IMG/VR virus record: IMGVR_UViG_3300020469_003577
Coordinates: 1 to 50,988 of that record
DNA: 50,988 bases
Direction: 5' to 3' (one strand)
Origin: a virus
Position numbers and translations under genes: made by a program. The notes beneath the pieces were generated by a model. It saw nothing but the letters and a program-made list of their open reading frames with translations, did not search any database and was not told the DNA's origin. Numbering within the stretch: position 1 is the first letter of the stretch; every line of letters begins with the position of its first letter. Positions 24,362 to 34,604 of the stretch are shown in pieces.

Positions 24362-25252
24362 TTACTCCTTTACTCTTTCTTTTTTAGGACATAAGTCCGG
24401 TTGATCTTTAAATTCACAATATTTACAATGTTTATTATTTTTACCTGCGAACGCTATAAAGTTTCCGTCAGTGTTATGTGTACCATCTGCTTTAAAGCCA
24501 TGTTTAACAAATGCTTCAACTGACTCAGCAACACGATTCACAGTAGGCGTACCAGCAGCAGGCTCAAATAATTGAACACGCTTTTGGGGGAAGTCAAGTC
24601 CTTCATACAGTCGTCGTTTTACTATAAAATACTTAACTCTAATATTTTTAACAGGCACATCAAACTGTCTAGCATAATATGACTTATACAATACCAATTG
24701 AGATGTCTTAATCTTATCTGCTTTCTGGTATTTATTCCACCCCATAGTTGACGTTTTAATATCGATAACCTCGTAAGTATTATCTCTAAGGTCTTTTATA
24801 ACTAAGTCTATATAACCAATAAAGTTAACATTTTCGTTACAATCCATCTTTTGGTTTATAGGTATCTCAATACCGACCAACTCAAAGTTACGTTTTGCAA
24901 AATATTTACCTCTATTTTTTATAAAGAACTCTATAATAGCAATACCATCATCATAGAACTCTTGCATTTCTTTAGCATTAGTAAATGCAGGTTCTTGTCC
25001 CATGGCCATAGCTTTACGGTACTCTTTAGCCATAAAGTTTTGCAGATGCATACCCCAATCTTCTTTCTCAGCTGCTGCTATCGAATCTTCATACATAATA
25101 GTTAAGTATGACTGTAAGACTTCATGCATAGCAGAACCAAACAGAGTAAATATAGATTGCGAATAAGTACCTAACTTATCTATATAGTTAAGCTTCCATC
25201 TCTTAGGACAGGTTGCATACTGTGAATATTGACTATAAGATATTCTACCCAT
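24362..25252 (-). CDS. PD-(D/E)XK nuclease, RecB/Cas4-like
   Basis: 296 residues. N-terminal YSQYATCPKRWKLNYI carries the first cysteine, GSAMHEVLQSY is the helix before the core, GYIDLVIKD then EVIDIKTS give the D and (D/E)xK catalytic residues, and the C-terminal HCKYCEFKDQPDLCPK holds three cysteines. Four cysteines of this arrangement bind an iron-sulfur cluster in AddB/Cas4 nucleases. A single-stranded DNA exonuclease in recombination or host DNA degradation is expected. Overlaps the MazG-like gene by 8 bases. Confidence 0.85.
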   Translation of the reverse strand: MGRISYSQYSQYATCPKRWKLNYIDKLGTYSQSIFTLFGSAMHEVLQSYLTIMYEDSIAAAEKEDWGMHLQNFMAKEYRKAMAMGQEPAFTNAKEMQEFYDDGIAIIEFFIKNRGKYFAKRNFELVGIEIPINQKMDCNENVNFIGYIDLVIKDLRDNTYEVIDIKTSTMGWNKYQKADKIKTSQLVLYKSYYARQFDVPVKNIRVKYFIVKRRLYEGLDFPQKRVQLFEPAAGTPTVNRVAESVEAFVKHGFKADGTHNTDGNFIAFAGKNNKHCKYCEFKDQPDLCPKKERVKE

Positions 25253-25433
25253 TTTTTACTATTTTAATTATCTTCTCTAAATAAACAGCTAAATCCATCG
25301 CTTCTTCTTGAGCATGTGTTAACCACTCTACATTAGTTAAATCGGTGCGCTCCATTGTAACACCATATTTATTTTTACCTAACTCAGCGCGCTTCTGAAT
25401 CTTTTTAGCAACTGCATCTTCTATCTTACTCAT
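25245..25433 (-). CDS. Small MazG-like nucleotide pyrophosphohydrolase-type protein
   Basis: 62 residues: KYGVTMERTDLTNVEWLTHA followed by QEEAMDLAVYLEKII. The EExxD motif and the preceding helix are those of compact MazG-like proteins, which hydrolyse nucleoside triphosphates. It is only about two-thirds the length of usual members, as often seen in phages, and probably works as an oligomer. May clean up modified or excess dNTPs, or act on signalling nucleotides. Confidence 0.65.
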   Translation of the reverse strand: MSKIEDAVAKKIQKRAELGKNKYGVTMERTDLTNVEWLTHAQEEAMDLAVYLEKIIKIVKNG

Positions 25434-26451
25434 TTAATATACCCTTATTAACTCTTACTGATTCAAATAATGCATGCTCTTTTGCTTTAGCTTCTAATAC
25501 AATATCTATATCTAGACCATATGTATTAATAGGCTCCTTACAATAATCAGCATGAGCTTGCACTCTAATTTTACCCCAGTCATGCTTAAGTTTAGCAAAC
25601 GTAGGCCAATCTTCTAATTCATCGAATTCTATATTATTAGTTTCACATACTTGCAATAATTTACGCTTCTTCTCATCACGTCGCGATTCTGAATAATGAG
25701 TACATTGAGTTACATTACCTGGCCAAGTCGTAGCAGCTAGTTTAAGAGCTTGTTCTTCTGATAAGTCACTTGTGTGAAACGAATGATGAAAGTAATCGAA
25801 CGTAATCGGTATACCGATCTCTTTATGAAAGTAATCGTATAACATTTGTACAGACCACATACCAGGCTTATCGTCATTTTCTAAAACTAAACGTTTTTTA
25901 AGATTATCAGATAATCTATGCCATGAAGCAATCCATCGCTTTGCAGTACCTTCTGCATCACCATACATACCACCTACATGGATGTTAATTTTATTCTCGA
26001 AAGAAGGTTCAAATCCCATCAGGTCAAACATTTCACTATGACGCTCAAGCCCAATAATAGATTTTTCTACTACATCAGCATTAGGTGAACCTAATACATG
26101 AAACGGACCAGGGTGCGTAGTAAGACGATGTCCATGCTTACGTGCATAGTCACCTGCTGCTAATAACTTAGATTTTATCTCGTCAATTTGAGGTAGCATA
26201 GTTAACTCGTAATGATCATGCCAAGGAATTAACTCTGACCCAACACGGAATAATCGTATATTATGCTCTTCATTCCACTTCAGGTAATGTAATAAATCAG
26301 TAGCATTTAACAATGCACGTTCACCTAAGAGGTGATAGTTATCAGGCCACCAGGTCGCTTTCCTAGCTGTTCTTGATGTCGTGACAGGACCACCTTGCTT
26401 TTTCTTGCGGTTAGTCAAACCCATATTTACACACGCATAACCTATTCTCAT
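25426..26451 (-). CDS. uvdE: UV damage endonuclease (UvdE family)
   Basis: 341 residues matching UvdE. It opens MRIGYACVNMGL, followed by LFRVGSELIPW, HPGPFHVLGSPN, NIHVGGMYGD, LVLENDD and FDYFHHSFH, supplying the His, Glu and Asp metal ligands of the TIM barrel. The enzyme nicks 5' of UV photoproducts and some abasic sites. It is full length and likely active. In a sunlit marine phage it would replace or add to a T4-type DenV glycosylase. A promoter motif lies 60 bases upstream inside the preceding gene. Confidence 0.92.
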   Translation of the reverse strand: MRIGYACVNMGLTNRKKKQGGPVTTSRTARKATWWPDNYHLLGERALLNATDLLHYLKWNEEHNIRLFRVGSELIPWHDHYELTMLPQIDEIKSKLLAAGDYARKHGHRLTTHPGPFHVLGSPNADVVEKSIIGLERHSEMFDLMGFEPSFENKINIHVGGMYGDAEGTAKRWIASWHRLSDNLKKRLVLENDDKPGMWSVQMLYDYFHKEIGIPITFDYFHHSFHTSDLSEEQALKLAATTWPGNVTQCTHYSESRRDEKKRKLLQVCETNNIEFDELEDWPTFAKLKHDWGKIRVQAHADYCKEPINTYGLDIDIVLEAKAKEHALFESVRVNKGILNE

Positions 26452-26885
26452 ACTTTCGTCAATTTTTTTATTTGCTTCTTATCGTATCCATACTTCTCTA
26501 GTATCGATATTAAGCTTAATATACGAACTTTATCTCGATAAAACAACTGTAAGTATGTTTTTATTTCATCTTTTGAAACTTCATAATACTTACACAATAT
26601 ATTAATAAGTTCAGGATTATACTTTGAATCCTTTTTACCTTTAATATACTTGGTAAACGCTTTACGCTTAGGTAATATACTTGAGAGCATCTTATAATGA
26701 ATTTTCTTATCTAATCCGTAATAAGGTTGTATTAAGTCTATAATATCTATATAATTCCTATTCATAGACAACCACTTGTTCATCATATAAGGTGAGTAAG
26801 ACTTCCAGTCAGACTCTGTATAACTATCAGCGTCAATCTTTTTATAAGTCACATTAGCGATATGTTCAAAGATAGGTTTAGACAT
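26448..26885 (-). CDS. Clamp-loader small subunit (gp62-like)
   Basis: 145 residues from ATG 26885 (MSKPIFEHI). Longer starts (GTG 26927, ATG 26924) would overlap the zinc-ribbon gene more. The segment YSPYMMNKWLSMNRNYIDII and LPKRKAFTKYIKGKKDSKYN fit small clamp-loader subunits of T4-like phages, which complete the pentamer with four ATPase subunits. Its position just after the ATPase gene, separated by one small gene, agrees. Sequence is weakly conserved, so the call rests partly on context. Confidence 0.7.
   Translation of the reverse strand: MSKPIFEHIANVTYKKIDADSYTESDWKSYSPYMMNKWLSMNRNYIDIIDLIQPYYGLDKKIHYKMLSSILPKRKAFTKYIKGKKDSKYNPELINILCKYYEVSKDEIKTYLQLFYRDKVRILSLISILEKYGYDKKQIKKLTKV
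26515..26547 (-). promoter_or_regulatory. Internal promoter for the UvdE unit
   Basis: Minus-strand GTTG, 20 bases, TATATTAAG preceded by TTCG, inside the clamp-loader subunit gene and about 64 bases from the UvdE ATG. It matches the consensus at all fixed positions, although it is inside coding sequence. Confidence 0.6.
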
Positions 26886-27105
26886 TCTGAGGTAAGAATT
26901 CTTGATTAATATGCCCACATGCATCACACTTATATACTTCTAGTGGAAATAGCGCTTTCTGACCATTAGGTGATAGTACAGCAGATATTTTTTTAAATAG
27001 TACTACCGGCACAAACATTTGACCACCACATTCATCGCAGCAAACATCTTCTAAGTCTTCAGGTTTTATATTTACATTAAGGCCTTGATTATCTTGTTGC
27101 ATCAT
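26878..27105 (-). CDS. Small double-CxxC zinc-ribbon protein
   Basis: 75 residues. Two cysteine pairs, CDEC near residue 23 and CDAC near residue 60, would bind one zinc. The region between has VPVVLFKKISAVLSP. It overlaps the clamp-loader ATPase by ATGA, with AGGAG upstream. It is inserted between the two clamp-loader genes; a role in replication or late transcription is possible but not shown. Confidence 0.65.
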   Translation of the reverse strand: MMQQDNQGLNVNIKPEDLEDVCCDECGGQMFVPVVLFKKISAVLSPNGQKALFPLEVYKCDACGHINQEFLPQNV

Positions 27106-28010
27106 TTTACAGCTCCTAGTATTTGATTAAACATTGACATTACGTTTATCTCTTTATCAACAGCAAAAGATGATTGATATTGAGTTTGTGCTATAATTGT
27201 TATTACAGCAGCAATATCAGATGAATAACTATCAACGTTATCATAAAGAAACTTAAATAAATCATCAAAAGTTTTCACCTTACTATCAGCTATTATTTGT
27301 CTTATCTTTGTAAATGATTTGTTATTCTGTAACTCATCTAATATCTTAGCCATATAATCAGCTTCTAGTAAAGATACATCATCTATAAGTATTTTACCAT
27401 TAACTATCTGACGCTGTAGTGCATTTATTGATCTACGAATATCAGGATACGTAGAATTTACAATAGTTACTATAGCGTCTTTATCTTCGACTATTGACTC
27501 ACTTTTAGTAATAGTGAAAAGTCTCTCAGCAACATCTTTCCTTGATGGTGGAGTAACACCAAACACTTGGCATCTACTTTGAATAGGATCAATAATCTTT
27601 TCAACATAATTACATGTTAGTATAAATCTTGTATGTTTAGAGAAAGTCTCCATAAGGTTCCTCAATGCTGCTTGAGCATTAGGAGTCATATAATCAGCTT
27701 CATCAAGTATAATCACTTTAATAGGTTCAAATCCTACACTACTAGCAAAATTACGTATCTTATTACGAACAGTCTCTACATTATTTTCATCGGATGCATT
27801 GATGTAAATATAATCGCAATCTATATTATTTATAATAATTTTTGCTAGTGTAGTTTTACCTGTACCAGCTTTACCGTATAAAAGGAGATGGGGAATATCC
27901 CCGCTCTCCAAATATACTTTTACCTTACTAGTAATGCTATCATTACCTATATAGCCTTGTAATGTATCAGGTCTATACTTTTCAGTCCAAATTGAATGTT
28001 GTTCTATCAT
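27102..28010 (-). CDS. Clamp-loader ATPase large subunit (gp44-like)
   Basis: 302 residues, AAA+ ATPase of the RFC/gp44 type. Walker A GKAGTGKT at 46-53, Walker B VIILDEAD (D103, E104), sensor 1 FILTCNY, the RFC-box QSRC (arginine finger region) and sensor 2 in DIRRSINALQ. It loads the sliding clamp encoded just beyond groESL. No ribosome-binding site: ATG lies 2 bases after TATATTAAAG of the promoter at 28012-28045. Confidence 0.92.
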   Translation of the reverse strand: MIEQHSIWTEKYRPDTLQGYIGNDSITSKVKVYLESGDIPHLLLYGKAGTGKTTLAKIIINNIDCDYIYINASDENNVETVRNKIRNFASSVGFEPIKVIILDEADYMTPNAQAALRNLMETFSKHTRFILTCNYVEKIIDPIQSRCQVFGVTPPSRKDVAERLFTITKSESIVEDKDAIVTIVNSTYPDIRRSINALQRQIVNGKILIDDVSLLEADYMAKILDELQNNKSFTKIRQIIADSKVKTFDDLFKFLYDNVDSYSSDIAAVITIIAQTQYQSSFAVDKEINVMSMFNQILGAVK

Positions 28011-28011
28011 A

Positions 28012-29659
<1,648 letters not shown>

Positions 29660-29947
29660 TTATTCCTTTATTATTGTTAATAGATCTGCTTCTTTACAGA
29701 TCATAAATTCTTCACCTTCAAAGTCTAATTTTTTAGCTCCAAATTTTGCATATACAACCTTATCACCAACAGTAACCATCATATTATGACGCTTGCCATC
29801 TAATAATACAGCTCCAGGACCATGTGCAATAACTTCAGCTTGCATGGTAGCTTCTTGAGAAGTATCTGGAATAATAACACCACCGTGTGTTATATCTTGT
29901 GCATCTATAGGTTTGATAACTACGTTATCGTTAATTGGTTTGAACAT
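29660..29947 (-). CDS. groES: GroES co-chaperonin
   Basis: 95 residues, standard cpn10. It opens MFKPINDNVVIKP, has the mobile loop THGGVIIPDTSQE that contacts GroEL, then EVIAHGPGAVL and GDKVVYAKFGAKKLDFEGEE. It contrasts with T4 Gp31, which replaces GroES with no sequence likeness; here the canonical bacterial-type protein is encoded with its own GroEL. The unit follows the clamp gene with an eight-base gap and a ribosome-binding site AAGGAGA. Confidence 0.96.
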   Translation of the reverse strand: MFKPINDNVVIKPIDAQDITHGGVIIPDTSQEATMQAEVIAHGPGAVLLDGKRHNMMVTVGDKVVYAKFGAKKLDFEGEEFMICKEADLLTIIKE

Positions 29948-29955
29948 AACTCTCC

Positions 29956-30669
29956 TTATTCTAATTGTTTATTTACTAAATAATATTCAGCGCTATAATC
30001 ACTTGTTTTAAATGTTGCGCGTAATAATCCCACAGGACTAATTTCTATCTGACCAGGTATACCTTTATTAGCAATTAATATATCTCTCATCTTATCAGAT
30101 GAAAAATGAATTGGTTCTAAATCTTGAGTGGCGTTACTCTGTACACTATATGTTATCATATTTGAGTTTATATCAGAATAACCAAACGTTACCTGTGTAT
30201 CTAATGCGTCACGAGTAACTGTAAAGTAATTACATTCTGGTAAAGCACCTTTTGATTTGATAAATCTAGAACTAAATTCAGTATCAACATCAATATTACA
30301 TACAAATGTTGGAATCATTTTTAGTTTACCAGGCTTAGGTATAATATCTAATTGTCCTAGTATATAACTCAAAGATGTCTTGTTATCAGATACATCTAAT
30401 GATATAGATTTACCTTTCTGTTTACGTATATCAATAATAATATCATTATCTAATATATTTAACATTCTTGATAATTGTTCAGTATCAATAATACCTATTT
30501 CTGTATCAGGTAAATCAATCCCTTTAACAGATACAGAACCTTTACATGTCTTGTCTGCTGTTTTAAAATCTGTTGTTAGCAATTTATCTTTAACATTCCA
30601 AGTGACTGCTTCTGATTCATTACCAAGCGCATATCTGCTAATAAAACCTGCTATTAATGTCTTTTCCAT
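29956..30669 (-). CDS. DNA polymerase sliding clamp (gp45-like)
   Basis: 237 residues in two repeated clamp domains. The N-terminal half (MEKTLIAGFISRYAL ... IDTEQLSRMLNIL) and the C-terminal half (LPECNYFTVTRD ... IHFSSDKMRDILI) each show the helix-and-sheet repeat of gp45. It forms a trimeric ring tying the family B polymerase to DNA; in T4 it also activates late transcription. Adjacent to the polymerase gene, with its own promoter. Similarity is moderate but the context is decisive. Confidence 0.85.
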   Translation of the reverse strand: MEKTLIAGFISRYALGNESEAVTWNVKDKLLTTDFKTADKTCKGSVSVKGIDLPDTEIGIIDTEQLSRMLNILDNDIIIDIRKQKGKSISLDVSDNKTSLSYILGQLDIIPKPGKLKMIPTFVCNIDVDTEFSSRFIKSKGALPECNYFTVTRDALDTQVTFGYSDINSNMITYSVQSNATQDLEPIHFSSDKMRDILIANKGIPGQIEISPVGLLRATFKTSDYSAEYYLVNKQLE

Positions 30670-30686
30670 AACCTCTTTCTTATACT

Positions 30687-30720
30687 AATAAATATACGAA
30701 AATTTAATTAAACTACCTAC
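30687..30720 (-). promoter_or_regulatory. Promoter for the clamp-groESL unit
   Basis: Minus-strand GTAG, 20 bases, TATATTTATT preceded by TTCG. The GTAG includes the stop codon of the family B polymerase. It lies 18 bases upstream of the clamp ATG, which has an AGAGG ribosome-binding site. Confidence 0.6.
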
Positions 30721-33245
30721 GAGAAGTCAAAAAATTTATTAACTTGTCTCATAGATTGTGTAGGCACTTCACCCCACTTCATGGCACTATAAAACGCTTC
30801 CAACTTGTTGTGTAGTTCACGAGTAAATATCATTTCGTAATTTATATACTTTTTAATAAACTCTAATATTTCATCTGGATCATCGTAGTTTTTAAATGCT
30901 ATAGCACCTAAACCAAATTTATTATTACGTAAGTAAACCCATTTAATTTTATCACCACTACGTATTTCACCTAACTGGGTATTGTTAGTTCGTCTCAACA
31001 TATTATTGTACGCTGCTGCAGCTTTTACATGAGCGGGAGCTCCTTTAGATAGTTCAATAATACCCTCATCTTTAAAAATATGCTTCTCTATATCTTTTAC
31101 ACCAGTTGATTTAGCTATATCTCCTATGTCCATTGATTTCATATCTTCTTTAAAATCTAAAACCATTTCATCTAACGTATGCTGCGTTTTATTTTCTAAG
31201 ATACTTTGTAGTACATCAGCTAGAAACTTACGCATAGCAGTAGGGAAATTAGATCTCACTACATCTATACCCTTTACATCTAATTTATCTACAGGATGTC
31301 CTTCTTGATTAATTACCCATTGAGCATATCGTTTTTTTGCAATCCATATTCCAGCTTTTGAAATAAGCTCTTGTTTAATATCAAATCTGTGAGTTGATAC
31401 ATTGTGTATACGCGTTGCATATAAATCATACATCCTATTTATAAATTCTTGCACTTCTTCTGCAACCGGTAAAATAGCTTCTGTCATTGCTACCTTATCA
31501 TCATGGTCAATATTTGGATATCGTTTTTCTATAATAGGTTTTGCAGAAAAGAATACTGAATCTGTATCTGTATAAATACAGTAGTCTATATTATCTGTTC
31601 CTAGCTCATCATTATAAAACTTACTGCCAAACTCACCTGTTGCTTTTATTAACTGCTGACCTGTAAGAGTAACAGCTTCTGCATTATCTATATCAAAGAA
31701 CCTGAACGTTTTATTACCAAGTACACCATACATACTATTAAGTAAGATTTTAGTTGTATATTGAAGTTGATCAAAATAAGCTGCTTTTGCTTCATCACCT
31801 TCTTTCTCATACTTCTTACGCAAGTTTTTGTATTCAACACGCTCTTTAAACCATCTATCAAGAATAGAGGGGATTAGTCCTGAGCGTTCCGTTCTGTATA
31901 TTGCACCATTAGATGCAAGAGAGCATTGCTCTTCTGCCAGCATTTCATCTAACTCTGTTGTAGACAGTTTTCTATATTTACCATTAGCATGTAAAGTCCA
32001 ATCACGCTGTTTACGAACTCTATAATCAGCAGTATCAAAATCATCTATAACACCCAATTTAGTTTCAGGTGATATATTAAGTGTCATAATAATAGACGGA
32101 TAAAGTGAAGTTAAATCTAAGTCATATATCCATTCATATCTACCTGGCTCAGGAATCTTGACATATGCACCTGAAAATTTACTCTCCTTTACAACGTTAT
32201 ACGGTTTATTTTGAGTTACAATATCTAATCTTCGAGTGTGAGTTAGAATAGCTCCTTCCTGGTAAGCAGATGTAATATGTATTTGTTGATAAGGTATATG
32301 TCCTTTGTGACATATAGTTCTACACAAATCTATAAATTTAAGTTTATCATCTAACTTCTTTACAATCTCAACGTCATTTAAATTATATTCAATATATTTG
32401 TTTATATCAGATTCAAATAAATCATCTAAATTTCCTTCGTATTCTATCTTTCCTAGATCAACTTCATACTTACCAATTGCATCTAACCTATAAGAAGGTC
32501 GCTCACCCATTGTAAACTTTTTATATAATAGCATGTAATCTAATATAGATATACCTTCTATAAACCACTTCTCTATACCTTCCCTATAATTTATAACACC
32601 AACAGGACTTAGAGCTCGCTCTGCACCTGAACCTAATACATAAGATATACGATTTAAAAGGTAAGGAACATCAAACCCTTCTATATTCCAACCAGTAATT
32701 ATATGAGGAGCTATCTCTCTAAAACGTTCTATAAATGTTTCAAGCAAACCTTGCTCAGTAGCAAAGCTTACTATCTCTACGTTACCATTTACAGAACCTT
32801 CAACACGATCATCCTCATCTAATACTAATACACAATATTCATCAGATAACTTTTCATGCCATGCAATAGCTGTTATTTTATTGATAGGATTTTGCCAGTC
32901 AGGAAACCCGTGAAGTATTTCAGTCTCAATATCAAAATTAAGCTCACGGTGACCTGTACTAGGTTCATCTGTATCACCATATTTATCAATAAGCACTCTA
33001 GTCTCAAGAGGTACATCTGTCTCATAATATAAATTTTGAGTTTCAGGATGTCTAGCTGCTTGCTTAACTTGCTCAGTAACCTTTATCTTACGAACCCACT
33101 TATTGTCAATTGCTTTTTTAGCACCTCTAGCATCCTTAACATACCCGTACATATATGGGTGGAGAGACTCGATTAGATATCCCTCCTTATCATCCCATAG
33201 ATGCACTTTACGCTTATTTCTATCTATAAATATACTCTGATACAT
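30717..33245 (-). CDS. Family B replicative DNA polymerase (gp43-like)
   Basis: 842 residues. The 3'-5' exonuclease is intact: FDIETE (D105, E107), WNIEGFDVPYL and YNLNDVEIVKKLDD. Polymerase motifs: DLDLTSLYPSIIMTLNI (A), KILLNSMYGVLGNK (B) and YTDTDS (C, D560 and D562), then AKKRYA. The C terminus ends in VNKFFDFS, where gp43 carries its clamp-binding tail. Likely the main replicase. It starts directly at the end of a small membrane-protein gene with little room for its own promoter. Confidence 0.96.
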   Translation of the reverse strand: MYQSIFIDRNKRKVHLWDDKEGYLIESLHPYMYGYVKDARGAKKAIDNKWVRKIKVTEQVKQAARHPETQNLYYETDVPLETRVLIDKYGDTDEPSTGHRELNFDIETEILHGFPDWQNPINKITAIAWHEKLSDEYCVLVLDEDDRVEGSVNGNVEIVSFATEQGLLETFIERFREIAPHIITGWNIEGFDVPYLLNRISYVLGSGAERALSPVGVINYREGIEKWFIEGISILDYMLLYKKFTMGERPSYRLDAIGKYEVDLGKIEYEGNLDDLFESDINKYIEYNLNDVEIVKKLDDKLKFIDLCRTICHKGHIPYQQIHITSAYQEGAILTHTRRLDIVTQNKPYNVVKESKFSGAYVKIPEPGRYEWIYDLDLTSLYPSIIMTLNISPETKLGVIDDFDTADYRVRKQRDWTLHANGKYRKLSTTELDEMLAEEQCSLASNGAIYRTERSGLIPSILDRWFKERVEYKNLRKKYEKEGDEAKAAYFDQLQYTTKILLNSMYGVLGNKTFRFFDIDNAEAVTLTGQQLIKATGEFGSKFYNDELGTDNIDYCIYTDTDSVFFSAKPIIEKRYPNIDHDDKVAMTEAILPVAEEVQEFINRMYDLYATRIHNVSTHRFDIKQELISKAGIWIAKKRYAQWVINQEGHPVDKLDVKGIDVVRSNFPTAMRKFLADVLQSILENKTQHTLDEMVLDFKEDMKSMDIGDIAKSTGVKDIEKHIFKDEGIIELSKGAPAHVKAAAAYNNMLRRTNNTQLGEIRSGDKIKWVYLRNNKFGLGAIAFKNYDDPDEILEFIKKYINYEMIFTRELHNKLEAFYSAMKWGEVPTQSMRQVNKFFDFS

Positions 33246-33437
33246 TTACACCATTTCTTCTACTATTCCTAATAATTCACTGAATACTAATATAGCTGTT
33301 GCCCATAGTATATTTACAGGTAGTAACATATACCCACCAAGTCTAAAAGCTGATTTTATAAAGCTAATCTGCTGGTGCATTTTAGCATCTGGATGATCTA
33401 TATTACGATCTTTGCTTGTCATTCTGGAATTGTCCAT
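33246..33437 (-). CDS. Small membrane-associated protein
   Basis: 63 residues from ATG 33437, chosen because AAGGAG lies nine bases upstream; an ATG at 33455 is itself part of the region before that site. The N terminus is polar (NSRMTSKDRNIDHPDAKMHQ) and the C terminus hydrophobic, with one membrane helix (YMLLPVNILWATAILVFSEL) followed by LGIVEEMV. Similar short proteins occur beside replication genes in marine phages. Function unknown. Confidence 0.6.
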   Translation of the reverse strand: MDNSRMTSKDRNIDHPDAKMHQQISFIKSAFRLGGYMLLPVNILWATAILVFSELLGIVEEMV

Positions 33438-33894
33438 TATATACGTCTCCTTCATTATTTTCGTGAAAATACATTTGCGCTACTCTAGCATTTAATTCTA
33501 TAAATATACGTTTTGTAACTATCATTACTGTACCAATATTATCAGTACAAAACCCTGGATCGAAGATAGAGCTTGCTATAATAGCACCATTCCGTAACAG
33601 AGATGATCGTTGTCTAACCATTGCTGTTCTATTAGCAGGAATACGACATCCCTCGTTCATTTCTATATCATATGTACCGGGCTCTAACCACCATCCATTT
33701 TCACCAGCTTGTAGAGTATACATTGGTATATTAGATAAGTTATTTACCTCTGTTCCTTTGATAAGAACCTTACCACTGCCATCAAGGCGCTTGATCCATT
33801 TTACACTTAAATCATAACCAACTTGAGCAGGTTTACCTTTAGCATTATCTAATACTATTAGATTTTCTTCAAGAATTTCTTTCGCGTTTAACAT
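33403..33894 (-). CDS. dUTPase/dCTP-deaminase-fold protein
   Basis: 163 residues with features of the dUTPase superfamily: QVGYDLSV (motif 1 Asp), an RSSLLRNG motif like the trimer-interface RSS, and IFDPGF in place of the usual (V/I)DxGY. LNARVAQMYFHE is the motif 4 region. The chain is shorter than dCTP deaminases and the usual Glu of a deaminase (xxEx) is not obvious, so a dUTPase or a modified-nucleotide hydrolase is equally possible. Overlaps folE. Confidence 0.75.
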   Translation of the reverse strand: MLNAKEILEENLIVLDNAKGKPAQVGYDLSVKWIKRLDGSGKVLIKGTEVNNLSNIPMYTLQAGENGWWLEPGTYDIEMNEGCRIPANRTAMVRQRSSLLRNGAIIASSIFDPGFCTDNIGTVMIVTKRIFIELNARVAQMYFHENNEGDVYNGQFQNDKQRS

Positions 33895-34550
33895 TTATAT
33901 CCTTTACAAAATTCATAAAACTCGGCTCTTGCAGAATCTTCTTCCAAGAACGAGCCAGTTAATTTACTTGTTTTCATACTTGCACCTGAGTGCATAACAC
34001 CTCTACATGATACACAATTATGACCTGCTTCAATCATAACAGCAACACCTAGATTACCTTCACATATCTGATCTACAGCATTATGAATAGCTACTGTTAA
34101 TTGCTCTTGTATAGCTCCCCTTCTTCCAAAGTGCTCTACAATTCTATTTAACTTACTTAATCCTACAACGGTGCCAGTTTTTGAAGCTATATAACCTATA
34201 TGTACTTTACCTTTAATAGTCTGATGATGATGAGAACACATAGACGTAAGAGGTATCCCACCTTCAAATACTATACCATCATATCCATCAGATGGAAACC
34301 CAGTAATAGACGGAGGAGCTCCGTATCTACCAGCCCATAAGTCATTTACATACGCCTTAGCTACTCGCTTAGGTGTATTATCAGAGTTAGGATCGTTACG
34401 CCAATCACATTTAAGTGCATCTAAAAACTTACCAAATGCATCAGCTGCATCCATAATCATTAACTCTTTCTCTTTTTGAGTTAAAGGAGTAGAACTTGCT
34501 ACACCATTAGCATGACCTACTTTAGTTATTTCAATATCTTTCTTACACAT
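33888..34550 (-). CDS. folE: GTP cyclohydrolase I (FolE)
   Basis: 220 residues. Zinc ligands are present: Cys and His in TSMCSHHHQTI and the later Cys in GHNCVSCRGV. VGLSKLNRIVEHFGRRGAIQE is the family's GTP-binding segment. The enzyme makes 7,8-dihydroneopterin triphosphate, the first step to 7-deazaguanines, used by QueD. Start is supported by AAAGG and by a promoter motif 22 bases upstream. Confidence 0.95.
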   Translation of the reverse strand: MCKKDIEITKVGHANGVASSTPLTQKEKELMIMDAADAFGKFLDALKCDWRNDPNSDNTPKRVAKAYVNDLWAGRYGAPPSITGFPSDGYDGIVFEGGIPLTSMCSHHHQTIKGKVHIGYIASKTGTVVGLSKLNRIVEHFGRRGAIQEQLTVAIHNAVDQICEGNLGVAVMIEAGHNCVSCRGVMHSGASMKTSKLTGSFLEEDSARAEFYEFCKGYKC

Positions 34551-34571
34551 ATTTAACCTTTATTTTATTAT

Positions 34572-34604
34572 CTAAATATAAGAAATTTATTTCGAATCAT
34601 CAAC
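34572..34604 (-). promoter_or_regulatory. Promoter for folE
   Basis: Minus-strand GTTG, 20 bases, TATATTTAG preceded by TTCT. Its 5' part overlaps the end of hpt. Leader to the folE ATG is 22 bases and holds the ribosome-binding site AAAGG. Confidence 0.7.

Noticed and set aside
24362-25252. Cas4 of a phage CRISPR system
   Set aside because: No Cas1, Cas2 or repeats nearby; this is better called a general RecB-like nuclease.
33480-33531. Another TATATT promoter at 33503
   Set aside because: TATATTTATA is present but no TTG or TAG lies 20 bases upstream.
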